64,000 nucleotides of DNA from Hominenteromicrobium mulieris (GTDB taxonomy: Bacteria; Bacillota; Clostridia; Oscillospirales; Acutalibacteraceae). Shown here piece after piece: positions 49,090 to 59,556 of the stretch. The position numbers and the translations under genes were made by a program. Within the stretch, counting starts at the first letter, position 1. Each line of letters opens with the position of its first letter. Below the pieces are notes generated by a model. It ran no database searches. It was given only the letters and a program-made list of their open reading frames with translations, and was not told where the DNA came from. Location of the stretch: NCBI GenBank assembly GCA_021029595.1, contig JAJJOY010000004.1:1-64000 (forward strand), written 5' to 3'.

Positions 49090-49956
49090 TCAGCCGTTTA
49101 CGGGCTCTGCCAAAAAACACGCGCCGAAAGCCTTCGGCATACGCTTTGCGGCATTTTCCGCTAAGCTTTTTTCAGAAAAAATTCCAAAAACCGCGGAGCC
49201 GCTGCCGGTCATCAACGCATTTAACGCCCCGTTTTCGCACAGATATTTTTTTATCTCCTGCACAACGGAGATTTGCAGCGCGTCGTCAAACCGATTTCCG
49301 AGCGCGTTTGCAATTTCCTCAATCGAGCGATGCTCTACCGCGCGCACCATACCCGGCGTGTAGCGCATGCCGCCGTCCGGCACGTTATCGCACGCACGGT
49401 ACGCTTCCGGCGTGCTCACGCCCACGTCCGGCTTCACAACGACAAGGTAACACTTCGGTATCTCTGCCAGCGGCAGCAACTGCTCACCAATGCCAAGGCA
49501 ACGATATGTGCCGTTTAAAATGCAGAACGGCACATCTGCACCGATGCGCAAACCGAGATACAAAAGCTCTGCCGTATTGAGCGGCTCCTCTCCCGCTTCT
49601 GCGCACAGATGATTCAATAATTTCAGCACGGCCGCTGCATCCGCACTGCCGCCGCCCATGCCCGCCTGATCCGGGATATGCTTTTCAATATAAATATCTG
49701 CGCCGAACGGCACGCCGGTAGCGTCAAAATAATACTGCGCAGCCTTATATGCCGTGTTGCGCCCGTCGCACGGGATGTGCGGCTTCGAGCACTTGAGTAT
49801 AACCTCCCCCGTATCGTTCAGCGTCACGCGCACACGGTCGCAGAGAGACACGGACTGCATCACCATGTCGACCGTGTGGTAGCCGTCTTCGCGCCGCCCG
49901 GTAATATCGAGCGATAAGTTGACTTTTGCATACGCATTGCATTCGGCTGTGTTCAT
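49090..49956 (-). CDS. ispE: IspE, 4-diphosphocytidyl-2-C-methyl-D-erythritol kinase
   Basis: A 288-residue GHMP kinase of the non-mevalonate isoprenoid pathway. It has AYAKVNLSLDITGRREDGYH at the N-terminus, the ATP-binding PDQAGMGGGSADAAAVL motif, RIGADVPFCILNGTYRCLGIGE, and the C-terminal MTGSGSAVFGIF. The ATG at 49956 has GGGAGG 8 bases upstream. It ends an operon after the DUF362 gene (13-base gap), a pairing that seems coincidental in function. Confidence 0.96.
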   Translation of the reverse strand: MNTAECNAYAKVNLSLDITGRREDGYHTVDMVMQSVSLCDRVRVTLNDTGEVILKCSKPHIPCDGRNTAYKAAQYYFDATGVPFGADIYIEKHIPDQAGMGGGSADAAAVLKLLNHLCAEAGEEPLNTAELLYLGLRIGADVPFCILNGTYRCLGIGEQLLPLAEIPKCYLVVVKPDVGVSTPEAYRACDNVPDGGMRYTPGMVRAVEHRSIEEIANALGNRFDDALQISVVQEIKKYLCENGALNALMTGSGSAVFGIFSEKSLAENAAKRMPKAFGACFLAEPVNG

Positions 49957-49969
49957 ATTCAGTCCTCCC

Positions 49970-51103
49970 TCATAGGTCAAACAGTGAAAACCGCTTGATA
50001 TTGATGACATGCTTCGGGCACATTTCGTGGCAGCAGAAGCAATGGATGCACTTGCTGTACTCGATGTGCGCCTTGTGCTCCCGCACCGTTATAGTGTGCT
50101 GCGGGCAGCTTTCCGCGCACTTGCCGCAGCCCACGCACTGTGCCGTGTTGATCTTCGGGTACGGCGTTAAAACTCTCTTTGCAAGTGGCTGCATGAACTT
50201 CGGAACGCGTGTCGTAAAATCGATGCTGCTGGAGCGCGCACGCTTAAAATCGTGCACGACAATATTCTCAAAATCATCACCAAGCACTTCGATTTCCGAA
50301 AGCTTTCCCGCACAAAGTCCGCGCTCCTGTGCGTTTTTGAGCACCAAAATTTCTTCGGGCTTCATATCGATGAGCTTCGCGCCGACCATATCCGCTTCGT
50401 AGGGACTTTCAGATCCCACAAGTGCGCCGACAAAGCGTTTTTGGCCGCCCGTAGGTCCATCGCCCTCCATGGCGTCTATCGCATCTATAATCGAGAAATC
50501 CGGGTGCACATATTCACACAAATCGACGAGCATTTCCGCAAACGGCTCTTTTTCCGGGTAACGGCTGTGCAGCTCCGGCTTTAATAGCCCCGGCACCACA
50601 CCGAAGAGATTCTTCACCGCGCCGGAATAGCCCATCATGCCATGGGTCTTTAACTTCGCAATGTCGATGACGAGCGTCTCGCGCGGCTGCACGAACGGCT
50701 CTGTGACGGTCAGCGTATTGCAGCGCTTTCCCTCCGGCAGCTGCACTGCCGTGCTCTTACACGCTGTATATAACGAAAAGCCGTATTTTTCCGCCGCTTC
50801 CGTATAGCCGCACGCGCGGAACGTGCCTTTCATGATAGATGTATTGTACGGCCCGCCGCCGCTTTCCGCCACCAGCACGTCCGCGCCCCGCCGCAGCAGG
50901 CAAATCGCGGCCGCAGCCGTCACATTCGGGTGCGTAATGATGGCCTCCTCCGGCGCAGAGCGCATGACGAGATTCGGCTTCAAAATAACGGTCATATGCG
51001 GTTTTATGCGGACATAAAACGCCGAAGCGGTGAACATTGCATCCACCGCTTCGGTCAGCCGTTCTATGTCATAATCCGCAAGCCGCTTTACATACGCACT
51101 CAC
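49970..51103 (-). CDS. DUF362 domain protein with two 4Fe-4S clusters
   Basis: A 377-residue protein: DUF362 domain (about 40-290; [54 protein letters not shown]) followed by a ferredoxin domain with [12 protein letters not shown] and [12 protein letters not shown]. The DUF362 family is cytoplasmic and of unknown activity, presumably redox. The start GTG at 51103 overlaps the aminotransferase stop (GTGA) and has AGGAG upstream. The operon suggests a joint metabolic role with the aminotransferase. Confidence 0.92.
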   Translation of the reverse strand: MSAYVKRLADYDIERLTEAVDAMFTASAFYVRIKPHMTVILKPNLVMRSAPEEAIITHPNVTAAAAICLLRRGADVLVAESGGGPYNTSIMKGTFRACGYTEAAEKYGFSLYTACKSTAVQLPEGKRCNTLTVTEPFVQPRETLVIDIAKLKTHGMMGYSGAVKNLFGVVPGLLKPELHSRYPEKEPFAEMLVDLCEYVHPDFSIIDAIDAMEGDGPTGGQKRFVGALVGSESPYEADMVGAKLIDMKPEEILVLKNAQERGLCAGKLSEIEVLGDDFENIVVHDFKRARSSSIDFTTRVPKFMQPLAKRVLTPYPKINTAQCVGCGKCAESCPQHTITVREHKAHIEYSKCIHCFCCHEMCPKHVINIKRFSLFDL

Positions 51104-52272
51104 TTCAACTCCTTCAAAAATGCGCCGATGCGGTTCAGCGCCTCTGCAAGGTGCTTGATGGAATACGCATACGAAATGCGTACAAAGCCCTCGCCGCACG
51201 CACCGAATGCCGAGCCCGGCACCACCGCGACATGCTTGTCGTAAATGAGACGCTCACAAAATTCATCGGACGTCATGCCGGTGGACTGAATGGACGGGAA
51301 CACGTAAAACGCGCCCTCCGGCTCAAAGCAGGTAAGGCCGAGACGGTTGAGCCCATCCACAATCAAACGGCGGCGCATGTCGTACTGGTCGCGCATTTCG
51401 GCAATGTCGTCATCACCGTTTTTCAGCGCTTCGATCGCCGCGTACTGTGACATCGTCGGGGCACTCATAATACCGTACTGATGCAGCTTCGTCATCGGGG
51501 AGATAATCTCCTTCGGGCCCGCCGCGTAGCCCATGCGCCAACCCGTCATCGCATATGTCTTCGAGAAGCCGTTGATGACGATGGTGCGCTCCTTCATGCC
51601 CGGCAGCGACGCAATGGAGACGTGCGGCTCGCCGCCGTAAGTCAGCTCACTGTAAATCTCATCGGAAAGCACGATGAGGTCATGGCGAATGATCACTTCA
51701 CTCAGCGCTTTCAAATGCTCGCGGCGCATCACGGCACCCGTGGGGTTATTCGGATACGGGAAAATAAGCACCTTCGTCTTGTCCGTAATGGCGTTTTCAA
51801 GTTCTTCGGGCGTCAAGCGGAATTCGTTTTCCGCTTTCGTTGCGATGGAAACCGGCACGCCGCCCGCCATACGGGTCAGCGGGTCGTAGCACACAAAGCA
51901 CGGCTCCGGGATAATAACCTCGTCGCCCTCGCCCACAAGGCAGCGCAGCGCCATATCAATAGCCTCGCTGCCGCCAACGGTGACAAGAATATCGGTAGCT
52001 GCGGTGTATTCCAGATCATATTTGCGCTTTAAAAAGCGGCAGATCTCCTCGCGCAGCGCCATCAGGCCGCGGTTCGGGGTGTAGCGCGTTCTGCCCTTTT
52101 CCAGCGTCGTGATACCCTCCTCGCGGATATGCCACGGGGTGAAAAAATCCGGCTCGCCGATGGAAAGGGAGATCACGTCCTCCATTTCGTTTGCAATGTC
52201 AAAAAAGCGGCGGATACCGGAGGGCTTAATCACGCGCGCACGGTCGTTCAGGTGTTTGCTGTAATCAATCAC
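51100..52272 (-). CDS. Class I/II PLP-dependent aminotransferase
   Basis: A 390-residue enzyme with [41 protein letters not shown] and the PLP-lysine segment [18 protein letters not shown]. It belongs to the aspartate/alanine-type group, substrate uncertain. I choose the GTG at 52272, which begins the family's usual [20 protein letters not shown] start and overlaps the Lrp stop; an ATG at 52302 would extend it into the regulator. It is between an Lrp regulator and DUF362 in one operon. Confidence 0.93.
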   Translation of the reverse strand: MIDYSKHLNDRARVIKPSGIRRFFDIANEMEDVISLSIGEPDFFTPWHIREEGITTLEKGRTRYTPNRGLMALREEICRFLKRKYDLEYTAATDILVTVGGSEAIDMALRCLVGEGDEVIIPEPCFVCYDPLTRMAGGVPVSIATKAENEFRLTPEELENAITDKTKVLIFPYPNNPTGAVMRREHLKALSEVIIRHDLIVLSDEIYSELTYGGEPHVSIASLPGMKERTIVINGFSKTYAMTGWRMGYAAGPKEIISPMTKLHQYGIMSAPTMSQYAAIEALKNGDDDIAEMRDQYDMRRRLIVDGLNRLGLTCFEPEGAFYVFPSIQSTGMTSDEFCERLIYDKHVAVVPGSAFGACGEGFVRISYAYSIKHLAEALNRIGAFLKELK

Positions 52273-52765
52273 AAAGGTTGCTTCCTCTCTCGTCAATCTC
52301 ATCGTAGTCGGTGACAAAGTCCACACCGCCGTCCTTATATTTCGTCAGAATAAAGTGCGTGGCAGTGGAGAGCACACCGTCGATCGGCGCGAGGCGCTTT
52401 GCAACGAACATCGCGATCTCAGACATGGTATTCGCCGTAACGGTTACGGCAAGGTCAAATCCGCCGGACATCAGGCAGACGCTTTCCACCTCGGGGAAGG
52501 CCTTTACGCGTGCGGCAAGCTCATCAAAGCCGGAGTCCTTCTTCGGCGTAACGCGCAGCTCAATGAGTGCACTTGCGCGGTGCACATCTGTACGCTCCCA
52601 GTTGATGAGCGTGCGGTAGCCCTTGATGACGCCGTCTTTTTCAAACTTATGAATGGCGGCCGCCACTTCGGCTTCGGTCATATCCAGCATAACGGCAAGC
52701 TCCTGCACGGTCAGCTTGGCATCATCCTGCAAGAGCTTTAAAAGCTTTTCCATTTTCTTATCCAT
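52265..52765 (-). CDS. Lrp/AsnC-family regulator
   Basis: A 166-residue protein with an N-terminal winged helix ([53 protein letters not shown]) and an AsnC ligand domain ([46 protein letters not shown]). It leads the operon, so it probably senses an amino acid and controls the aminotransferase gene it overlaps by 8 bases. Confidence 0.94.
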   Translation of the reverse strand: MDKKMEKLLKLLQDDAKLTVQELAVMLDMTEAEVAAAIHKFEKDGVIKGYRTLINWERTDVHRASALIELRVTPKKDSGFDELAARVKAFPEVESVCLMSGGFDLAVTVTANTMSEIAMFVAKRLAPIDGVLSTATHFILTKYKDGGVDFVTDYDEIDERGSNLCD

Positions 52766-52835
52766 GGTGTTTTATCCCTTCTGATTTTATTTTGCAGGCC
52801 TGCTGTACCTTTTGCAGCAGGCAGTGTAATCTGTT

Positions 52836-53669
52836 TTATTCGATTGGCACCTGCACCGGCTTGCGCTCTACAAACACGGTGTACTCCTTGTAGCCGATGT
52901 CGCTCAAAAGCTCCATGGCTTCCTCTACGCCGCTTGCAATGTTCTCCGTGCGGTGTGCATCCGCGCCGATGGTGACAAGCTTACCGCCAAGTTCCTTATA
53001 GCGCGAATAGACTTCGCGATCGGGCAGCTTCGGCGCATCCGTGCGCAAAATACGGGAGGTGTTGAACTCCAGCGCGATGTCCGACTTGATGAGCGCTTTT
53101 AAAACCGCGTCCAGCTCGTCCTGATACGGCTTGTAGCTGGGCGTTTCCCCCGCCTTACACATGTAGCGCAACGGGTAGGTGATGTGCGCCAGTGTATCGA
53201 ACTTGCCCCACTCCACCATTTCAAGGCTCTCCGCAAAGTAGGCGCGCAAAGCGTTGTCGATCTCCTGCTCGGTGGGATTATGCTCGCCGATGTGGTAAAA
53301 ATCGTCGTGATCGCGAATGTTGTGCAGCGAACCGATTACCACGTCGTAGTCGCGCCCCGTAAGCGCATCGTGTGCTGCGTTTAGGTCCTGCAGAGGCTGG
53401 CCGAGCTCAATGCCGCGCAAAAGCTTCAAATTCGGGAAACGTTCCTGATTTTGCAACAGCTCCGCATAGGACTGACGTACGACATCGTAATACCGTCCGC
53501 CGGGAATGTGCGGCACGTTCATGTACTGGTTGCACTCGCAGTGGTCGGTCACGGCGTAGTAAACCAGACCCATCTCGATGGCGTTCATGCACATATCGCG
53601 CATGTTGCGGGTGCCATCGAACGAGCAGTTGGAATGGCTGTGACAATCGGATATATTTTTGTAACGCAA
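52836..53669 (-). CDS. PHP-domain histidinol-phosphatase (HisJ family)
   Basis: A 277-residue protein with the PHP metal motifs: DCHSHSNCSFDG, YAVTDHCECN, LLRGIELGQ, VIGSLHNIRDHDD and TIGADAHRTENIA. The family hydrolyses phosphate esters; many members remove phosphate from histidinol phosphate, but no his genes are adjacent, so the substrate is open. The start codon is a TTG at 53669 with AAGGGGA upstream. It has no operon partner. Confidence 0.9.
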   Translation of the reverse strand: MRYKNISDCHSHSNCSFDGTRNMRDMCMNAIEMGLVYYAVTDHCECNQYMNVPHIPGGRYYDVVRQSYAELLQNQERFPNLKLLRGIELGQPLQDLNAAHDALTGRDYDVVIGSLHNIRDHDDFYHIGEHNPTEQEIDNALRAYFAESLEMVEWGKFDTLAHITYPLRYMCKAGETPSYKPYQDELDAVLKALIKSDIALEFNTSRILRTDAPKLPDREVYSRYKELGGKLVTIGADAHRTENIASGVEEAMELLSDIGYKEYTVFVERKPVQVPIE

Positions 53670-53978
53670 AAGATCATCCCCTTAAAGCACTTCGACCTGT
53701 ATGCTCAAAACAATATACAAATTGATTTTAACACAATAAAAATCATTTTGGAATACCCAAAGCATAAGTTTTGCAACTTTTCGCCTAAAACCGCATTGTA
53801 AAGCGATGTGAAAGTTTCTTCCGATTTCCCCACACCGTATCTTTTTGATTTTTACACCGCTATTTCCCGCAAAACACCTTTTAAACCTTGACAGCGCCCC
53901 ACATTTGATAGATAATAAAGAAATAGAAAACCACAGCAAAGCGCTTTTATGTTTTGCAGGAAAGGGTAGGGTCATTTT

Positions 53979-54248
53979 ATGAAAGCAGTCATCACCGTAA
54001 TCGGAAAAGATATGGTCGGCATTCTCGCGAAAGTCTCCACCGTATGCGCAGAAAAAGGCATCAATGTCATTGAAGTCACACAGTCCATCTTGCAGGATAT
54101 GTTCGCCATGATCATGATCGTAGACATCAGTGCTGCGACCGTGCCGATCAGCGAGCTCTCCGATGAATTCGATACGCTTGGCGAAAAGCTCGGCCTGAAG
54201 ATCCATGTTATGCACGAGGACGTTTTCAACTCCATGCACAGAATCTAA
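53979..54248 (+). CDS. ACT domain protein (UPF0237 type)
   Basis: An 89-residue protein composed of one ACT domain (KAVITVIGKDMVGILAKVSTVCAEKGINVIEVTQSILQDMFAMIMIVDI). These small proteins occur next to UPF0210 genes, as here with a 30-base gap, and presumably regulate the partner by binding an amino acid. AGGGTAGGG lies upstream of the ATG. It is divergent from the PHP gene. Confidence 0.93.
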   Translation: MKAVITVIGKDMVGILAKVSTVCAEKGINVIEVTQSILQDMFAMIMIVDISAATVPISELSDEFDTLGEKLGLKIHVMHEDVFNSMHRI

Positions 54249-54278
54249 ATCTATTACCGAAAGGCCGGGAATGAAACT

Positions 54279-55640
54279 ATGATCGATACACATGATATTC
54301 TGGAAACCATAAATATGATCGATAACGAGAACCTCGATGTGCGCACCATCACGATGGGCATTTCGCTTCTCGACTGCATCGATTCCGATATTGATAAGGC
54401 CTGCACGAAGGTCTACGACAAAATTTGCAGCTATGCCGAAAACCTCGTCAAGACCGGCGAGGACATCAGCCGCGAATACGGCATTCCGATTGTGAATAAG
54501 CGCATCGCCGTCACGCCCATCGCCATGCTGGCGGGCGCAAACCCCGGTGCAAACCCCGTTCGCTTTGCAAAGGCACTGGACCGCGCCGCAAAGACCGTCG
54601 GCGTCAACTTCATCGGCGGCTATTCCGCGCTCGTGCATAAGGGCTTTGCCCCCGGCGATTATGCTTTAATTGAAAGCATCCCGGAAGCACTTGCGGAAAC
54701 GGAATTCGTTTGCTCCTCCGTCAATATCGGCTCTACAAAGGCCGGCATCAACATGGATGCCGTAAAGAAAATGGGTCACATCGTCAAGGAAGCCGCCGTC
54801 CGCACCGCGGACCGCGACTGCATCGGTGCGGCAAAGCTCGTCGTGTTCTGCAACGCACCGGAGGACAACCCCTTCATGGCGGGCGCTTTCCACGGCGCCG
54901 GCGAGCCGGACTGCGTCATCAACGTGGGCGTTTCCGGCCCGGGCGTTGTGCGCGCAGCCATCAAGAAGGCAAAAGATACCGATAACATCACTGAGATCGC
55001 GGACATCATCAAGAAGACCGCATTCAAAATCACGCGCATGGGTCAGCTCGTCGCGCAGGAGGCTTCCCGCCGTCTGTGCGTGCCGTTCGGTATTGTCGAC
55101 CTCTCCCTCGCCCCCACACCGGCCATCGGCGACAGTGTAGCGGATATCCTTGAGGGCATGGGCCTTGCGCAGTGCGGCGCACACGGTACCACAGCTGCAC
55201 TGGCTCTGCTCAACGACGCTGTGAAAAAGGGCGGCGTCATGGCGTCCTCACACGTTGGCGGCCTTTCCGGCGCGTTCATCCCGGTCAGTGAAGACGCCGG
55301 CATGATCGCTGCAGCAAAGAGCGGCGCGCTTTCCATCACAAAGCTTGAAGCCATGACGGCGGTCTGCTCCGTCGGCCTCGATATGATCTGCGTTCCGGGC
55401 GACATCACCCCGGAGATTATTTCCGGCATCATCGCGGACGAAGCTGCCATCGGCATGGTCAACTCCAAGACGACCGCCGTGCGCCTCATTCCGGCCATCG
55501 GCAAGAAGGTCGGCGAAGAACTGAACTTCGGCGGCCTGCTCGGCTGCGGCCCTGTTATGGAAGTCAATACGAATTCCCCGGCCGTGTTCGTCAACCGCGG
55601 CGGCCGTATCCCCGCCCCGCTGCAGAGCCTTAAAAACTAA
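54279..55640 (+). CDS. UPF0210/DUF711 family protein
   Basis: A 453-residue protein with conserved [66 protein letters not shown] and [36 protein letters not shown]0210 (often called PFL family) is soluble and uncharacterised. The ACT-UPF0210 pairing is strongly conserved in Firmicutes, suggesting a regulated enzyme and sensor. A strong terminator follows. Confidence 0.94.
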   Translation: MIDTHDILETINMIDNENLDVRTITMGISLLDCIDSDIDKACTKVYDKICSYAENLVKTGEDISREYGIPIVNKRIAVTPIAMLAGANPGANPVRFAKALDRAAKTVGVNFIGGYSALVHKGFAPGDYALIESIPEALAETEFVCSSVNIGSTKAGINMDAVKKMGHIVKEAAVRTADRDCIGAAKLVVFCNAPEDNPFMAGAFHGAGEPDCVINVGVSGPGVVRAAIKKAKDTDNITEIADIIKKTAFKITRMGQLVAQEASRRLCVPFGIVDLSLAPTPAIGDSVADILEGMGLAQCGAHGTTAALALLNDAVKKGGVMASSHVGGLSGAFIPVSEDAGMIAAAKSGALSITKLEAMTAVCSVGLDMICVPGDITPEIISGIIADEAAIGMVNSKTTAVRLIPAIGKKVGEELNFGGLLGCGPVMEVNTNSPAVFVNRGGRIPAPLQSLKN

Positions 55641-55671
55641 AAAACATAAAATTCAGTTTTTCGTTCATACT

Positions 55672-55717
55672 ATCCTCGGTGAGCAAAGCGTTTTGCCTTT
55701 GTTCTCCGAGGATTTTT
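55672..55717 (+). terminator. Rho-independent terminator
   Basis: ATCCTCGG-x-GAGCAAAG and CTTTGTTCTCCGAGGAT arms followed by TTTTTT, after the UPF0210 gene. Confidence 0.9.
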
Positions 55718-55781
55718 TATCGCCTGCGTTCGACTTTCGCCATCGGTCGGGTGCAGGCAAATGCAAAAAGGAGCAGAGTAT

Positions 55782-55985
55782 ATGCTGGACGTCATCGCTT
55801 TGATTTTGACGGTGATCGGCGGCATCAACTGGGGCCTCATCGGCATTTTCCAGTTTGATCTCGTCGCATGGCTTTTCGGCGGACAGGGCGCCGTTTTGAG
55901 CCGCATCATCTACACACTCGTCGGCATCGCCGCCGTATGGTGCATTTCCCTCCTGTTCAGGGACAATAACCTCATTGAAAAGTAA
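55782..55985 (+). CDS. DUF378 membrane protein
   Basis: A 67-residue protein with two membrane helices (MLDVIALILTVIGGINWGLIGIFQFDLVAWLF and VLSRIIYTLVGIAAVWCISLLF). DUF378 proteins are small integral membrane proteins of unknown role. The ATG at 55782 follows AAAGGAGC at 8 bases. It is a single-gene unit between two terminators. Confidence 0.92.
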   Translation: MLDVIALILTVIGGINWGLIGIFQFDLVAWLFGGQGAVLSRIIYTLVGIAAVWCISLLFRDNNLIEK

Positions 55986-55995
55986 ATGCACCGCA

Positions 55996-56036
55996 AAAAG
56001 CCGAGACACTTCGTTTTGAAGCGCCTCGGCTTTTGT
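55996..56036. terminator. Bidirectional terminator
   Basis: GCCGAG-x-CGCTT and GAAGTG-x-CTCGGC-type arms (AAGCCGAG ... CTCGGCTT) with A/T tracts on both sides, shared by DUF378 and the convergent kinase gene. Confidence 0.85.
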
Positions 56037-56051
56037 TGTTATATACGTCGG

Positions 56052-56981
56052 TTAAAAGTTTTGTCTGAAATACGCACATGCGCCGAGCAGGCCGGCGTTG
56101 TTGCCGAGTGCAGCGGCCTCCACCTCAAGGTCTTTTGCGAACTGCTCCATCGCGCCGTTCAAAATCTTCTCGCGAAGCGGGCGGATAAAATGTTCGTCTT
56201 CCCTTGAAATACCGCCGCCGATGAGCACCATTTCCGGGTTGAAAATGTGCACAAGACCGATGATTCCAAATGCGATGCTGTCGATCCAGCTGTTCACCGT
56301 CGCGCTGACGTCTGCGTCATCGAGGTGGTCAAAGATCACCTTGCCGTTGACGTCTTCTGCCGGTACGCCCAGCTTTTCGAGCAATGCAACATTCTCCGTA
56401 AAACGGCGCACAAGCGCGCCCGTAGAACCGTAGCGCTCAAAGCAGCCGCGGTTGCCGCACGGGCACTCCACACCGTCAAAATTGATGATATAATGCCCGA
56501 TTTCGCCACCGATGCCGCGTCTGCCCTGAATGAGGCGACCGTTTTCGATGATGCCGCCGCCAATGCCGGTGCCGACCGTAACGACAAGCACGTTCTCCTT
56601 GCCCTTTGCGCGACCAAACGTCTGCTCGCCGAGCGCCGCTGCGTTCGCGTCGTTGATGACGGTTACAGGCAGATGAAACCGGTCTTCCAGAATTTTCTTC
56701 ACCGGGCTGCCGAGCCAGTCGCCGAGCTGTGCACCCACGCCGATAACCGTGCCGGAGTTCACATCAATCTGCCCCGTTGCCGAAACGCCGATGCCCTCGA
56801 TTTTCACGGGGCTCTTTTCGAGAACTTCTCCCGCAAGGTTCGCAACCGTCGTCATGATGGACGTTTTGTAACCGTCAAAGCTGACGCTGCGCGTTTCGGA
56901 AAGCAGAACTTTGCCGTTTTCGTCCACAACGCCGATCTTCACAGCCGTGCCGCCGATATCAATGCCTAAAAGCGTACTCAT
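56052..56981 (-). CDS. ROK-family sugar kinase
   Basis: A 309-residue kinase with the ATP-binding LLGIDIGGTAVKIGVVD, VINDANAAALGEQTFG, VTVGTGIGGGII and the ROK zinc motif EIGHYIINFDGVECPCGNRGCFERY (CxCGxxGCxE). Coupling by ATGA overlap to nanE makes N-acetylmannosamine kinase (NanK) the most likely activity, though glucokinase is possible. It is the last gene of the sugar operon. Confidence 0.92.
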   Translation of the reverse strand: MSTLLGIDIGGTAVKIGVVDENGKVLLSETRSVSFDGYKTSIMTTVANLAGEVLEKSPVKIEGIGVSATGQIDVNSGTVIGVGAQLGDWLGSPVKKILEDRFHLPVTVINDANAAALGEQTFGRAKGKENVLVVTVGTGIGGGIIENGRLIQGRRGIGGEIGHYIINFDGVECPCGNRGCFERYGSTGALVRRFTENVALLEKLGVPAEDVNGKVIFDHLDDADVSATVNSWIDSIAFGIIGLVHIFNPEMVLIGGGISREDEHFIRPLREKILNGAMEQFAKDLEVEAAALGNNAGLLGACAYFRQNF

Positions 56982-57664
56982 GAAATGGCCTCAACAAATC
57001 TGCGGGTGATGTCACGCGGGCGCGTAATGGCCGTGCCGATGACCGCTGCGTGCACCGGGTAAGAGAACACCTTCTGCAGCTGGCCGCGCTCCCAAACACC
57101 GCCCTCCGCGATGACCGGCACGTTCAGCTCCGTCGTGATGCGGGAAAGCAGATCGTAGTTCGGAATAGCCGTGCCCTTCGTCTTTGCCGTGTAGCCGCAC
57201 AGCGTCGTGCCGACAAGGTCAAAGCCGATCTCCGCCGCGTGCTTGCAGTCTTCATAGCAAGAGCAGTCCGCCATGAAGAGCTGATTCGGGTATTTTGCGC
57301 GCGCTTCCTTGAACAGCGTGTCAAGATCAAGGCCGTTCGGACGCGGACGGTCTGTTGCGTCCAGCGCGATAATCTCCACGCCGGTTGCCGCCAGTGCATC
57401 GATTTCCTTCATCGTCGGCGTGATATATACATCACTGTCGTCGTATACGCTCTTGATGATGCCGATGACCGGCAGGTCAACTTCCTTTTTGATGTCCACA
57501 ATATCCTCGCAGGTGTTGGCACGAATGCCCACAGCACCGCCCTCTTTTGCGGCAAATGCAAGGTGGCCCATAAAGTGGTAGCCGTAAAGCGGCTCATCCG
57601 GCAGCGCTTGGCAAGAGACAATTACGCCGCGGTGGATCTGGTTTAAAATTTCCTGATTTGTCAT
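56978..57664 (-). CDS. nanE: NanE, N-acetylmannosamine-6-phosphate 2-epimerase
   Basis: A 228-residue TIM-barrel enzyme with GVIVSCQALPDEPLYGYHFMGHLAFAAKEGGAVGIRANTCEDI, VIGIIKSVYDDSDVYITPT, IIALDATDRPRP and VIAEGGVWERGQLQKVFSYPVHAAVIGTAITRP. It converts ManNAc-6-P to GlcNAc-6-P. The ATG at 57664 has AAAGGATG upstream. With the ROK kinase it forms the lower ManNAc route; no sialic acid lyase is visible in the window. Confidence 0.96.
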   Translation of the reverse strand: MTNQEILNQIHRGVIVSCQALPDEPLYGYHFMGHLAFAAKEGGAVGIRANTCEDIVDIKKEVDLPVIGIIKSVYDDSDVYITPTMKEIDALAATGVEIIALDATDRPRPNGLDLDTLFKEARAKYPNQLFMADCSCYEDCKHAAEIGFDLVGTTLCGYTAKTKGTAIPNYDLLSRITTELNVPVIAEGGVWERGQLQKVFSYPVHAAVIGTAITRPRDITRRFVEAIS

Positions 57665-57708
57665 AAAAACGCATCCTTTCGTTTTTGAAAACATCCTGTA
57701 TCTCTATC

Positions 57709-59211
57709 TTAGTACGCTTTGTACGTTGCCTTGAGCCCAATTTCAAACATACGGCTCCACGGCAGGAAAATATCTTCCACGGTTACTTTGTCCGCAACGG
57801 ACGTCATTTCCGTCTTTACGAACTTGCGCAGCTCCTCCAAAACGGCGTTGGCCGCCTTGCCGCGCTGCTCTTCGCACCAGAAGTACGTCATGCCCCACTG
57901 CGGCAGAATGTGCTCCGTCACGTAGCTGCGCACGACCGCACCGTAGCCGAAATCCTCGATAAAACGCTCCACAAGGAAGTTCTGCTTCGCTTCGGTATTA
58001 TTCTGGTACATATTGTTCACAATCATCGCGAGCACCGTGCCCATGGAGTTTGCAGAGGTGTTCCAGCCTGCATAACCTGCAAGCTTCATCAAAATACCTT
58101 GCTTATTGAGCACGCGCAGAAGCTGCAATTCGCCGCCGTTCGTGTAGGCATTGTCGAGGATCGCCGTCGGAATGCCGCGCTTCAAGCAATCGTTCACAAA
58201 GTACAGAAACTCTGCCATATTGCGCTCCACATCATAGTTGATGTTGTTCGCCGGCTGATTTGCGGCTTCTTCCATCTCGTTTGCCGGAGCGGTGATGCCC
58301 ATCACAACGTCGGCGTCGGCGAGCGACGGCACAGCGATGCAGCCCGCCGCCATGACGTGGTACTTTACGGTCTCATTGAGACTTCTGTCCTCGTAGTTCG
58401 GGATCAGCTGCGGCGCCAGCGTGGACGCATACTTGAGGTATACGCGTGGGGTGTTATTCTCAAGCGCGTTGATGGCGCGGGAGACAAGCACCATGCCGAG
58501 CTCATCGGCGCCCGGGTACAAAATCACACGGTCATTGAGCACCTTCTCATCGATCTTCGCGCGCACGGTCTTCTGGTCCATTGCGGTGTAGCCGTACTTT
58601 GCGGAATCGTCCTGCGGGATGATGAGAAAATCAATCGTGCCGTCCTCCACAAGGTCGAGCGTGCGGATATTGAAGTTGCCGTTAAATGTACGGCGGTCAA
58701 GATAATCTTTAAGCGCCGCGGGGTCTACCTTGGCTTTCAACTCAGAAAGCTCGTTCGCGTCACCCATGCCGAGCTTTTCAAGGTGCGTCAGACGGCCGAT
58801 ATGGTGAATCTCTTTGCCGTAAAGCTCATAGTAATCCGGCTCCTCATCGTCGGAGGAATATTTCGGGCAGCGCATGATGCACTGGAACGCGTACAGCTTT
58901 ACCTGCGGGTTCTTTTCGCGCAGTTCTTTTAAAAGCATCAGACGTTCCAAAACCGTCTCCTCGGAAAGATGGTGCAAGCGCGAGGGAATCAGGCCGCCAT
59001 ACAGCAGCGTATCGATGGAAATGACCGCCGCGTCTACCTTTTCGATATTTGCGATCAGGAAATCGCGGATGAATTCATAAGACGCCGGGGTCTTCTTCTG
59101 GCCGAGATGTTCCGGGCGAATGATCGTATACTTTTCGCCGTTGAAAATTTTGGACGGGAAATCAAAGTTGCAGGGGCGCTCGTCGAGCGGCAGCAAAATA
59201 ATGTTTTTCAT
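57709..59211 (-). CDS. DUF4127 family protein
   Basis: A 500-residue cytoplasmic protein starting NIILLPLDERPCNFDFPSKIF, with VISIDTLLYGGLIPSRLHHLSEE, IPQDDSAKYGYTAMDQ, ILYPGADELGMVLVSRAIN and TNGGELQLLRVLNKQ. DUF4127 is a large, uncharacterised family with conserved acidic and polar residues suggesting an enzyme. The gene is embedded between a sugar ABC transporter and nanE, so it probably acts on the imported sugar. A strong GGAGGCTACC site precedes the ATG. Confidence 0.93.
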   Translation of the reverse strand: MKNIILLPLDERPCNFDFPSKIFNGEKYTIIRPEHLGQKKTPASYEFIRDFLIANIEKVDAAVISIDTLLYGGLIPSRLHHLSEETVLERLMLLKELREKNPQVKLYAFQCIMRCPKYSSDDEEPDYYELYGKEIHHIGRLTHLEKLGMGDANELSELKAKVDPAALKDYLDRRTFNGNFNIRTLDLVEDGTIDFLIIPQDDSAKYGYTAMDQKTVRAKIDEKVLNDRVILYPGADELGMVLVSRAINALENNTPRVYLKYASTLAPQLIPNYEDRSLNETVKYHVMAAGCIAVPSLADADVVMGITAPANEMEEAANQPANNINYDVERNMAEFLYFVNDCLKRGIPTAILDNAYTNGGELQLLRVLNKQGILMKLAGYAGWNTSANSMGTVLAMIVNNMYQNNTEAKQNFLVERFIEDFGYGAVVRSYVTEHILPQWGMTYFWCEEQRGKAANAVLEELRKFVKTEMTSVADKVTVEDIFLPWSRMFEIGLKATYKAY

Positions 59212-59223
59212 GGTAGCCTCCTT

Positions 59224-59415
59224 TTACGCGCGGATGATCTTCCACGCACGTGTGTTGATGTTCTCCAGCTTCACGTCCGCACCGCCGCCGATGTACAGGC
59301 CACAGTCCTCCGGCACTTCAAAATCGACCCTGCCGGGTGCGAAGTCAAACACATTGCCCTTGAGCGGCAGGTTCTTAGACGGCTTACGGGTGAAGTCAAT
59401 GTTTCTGAGCTCATA
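59224..59415 (-). pseudogene. C-terminal remnant of an unidentified gene
   Basis: The minus strand encodes RNIDFTRKPSKNLPLKGNVF, then DFAPGRVDFEVPEDCGLYIG, then GADVKLENINTRAWKIIRA and a stop, with codon use like the neighbouring genes. Upstream the frame soon turns AT-rich and has no start codon, so the gene has lost its N-terminal part. It lies 12 bases before the DUF4127 start and within the sugar operon. Confidence 0.7.
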
Positions 59416-59491
59416 TTTTCTGCACCGATATATTCGGTGTAACAGACATCTTAAATCAATTTCAAGTTTAAAAGTAAGAATAATGAAGCAA

Positions 59492-59520
59492 GGGCGCAGG
59501 ACCTTTTGTGTCCTGCGCCC
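59492..59520 (-). terminator. Hairpin after the binding-protein gene
   Basis: Perfect 11-base arms GGGCGCAGGAC and GTCCTGCGCCC. On the minus strand it is followed by a weak T-rich tract, so it may give partial termination, leaving the binding-protein mRNA more abundant or stable. Confidence 0.75.
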
Positions 59521-59556
59521 TGCATTCAGATCATTATTCAGGTTTCAGAAGAGCAA

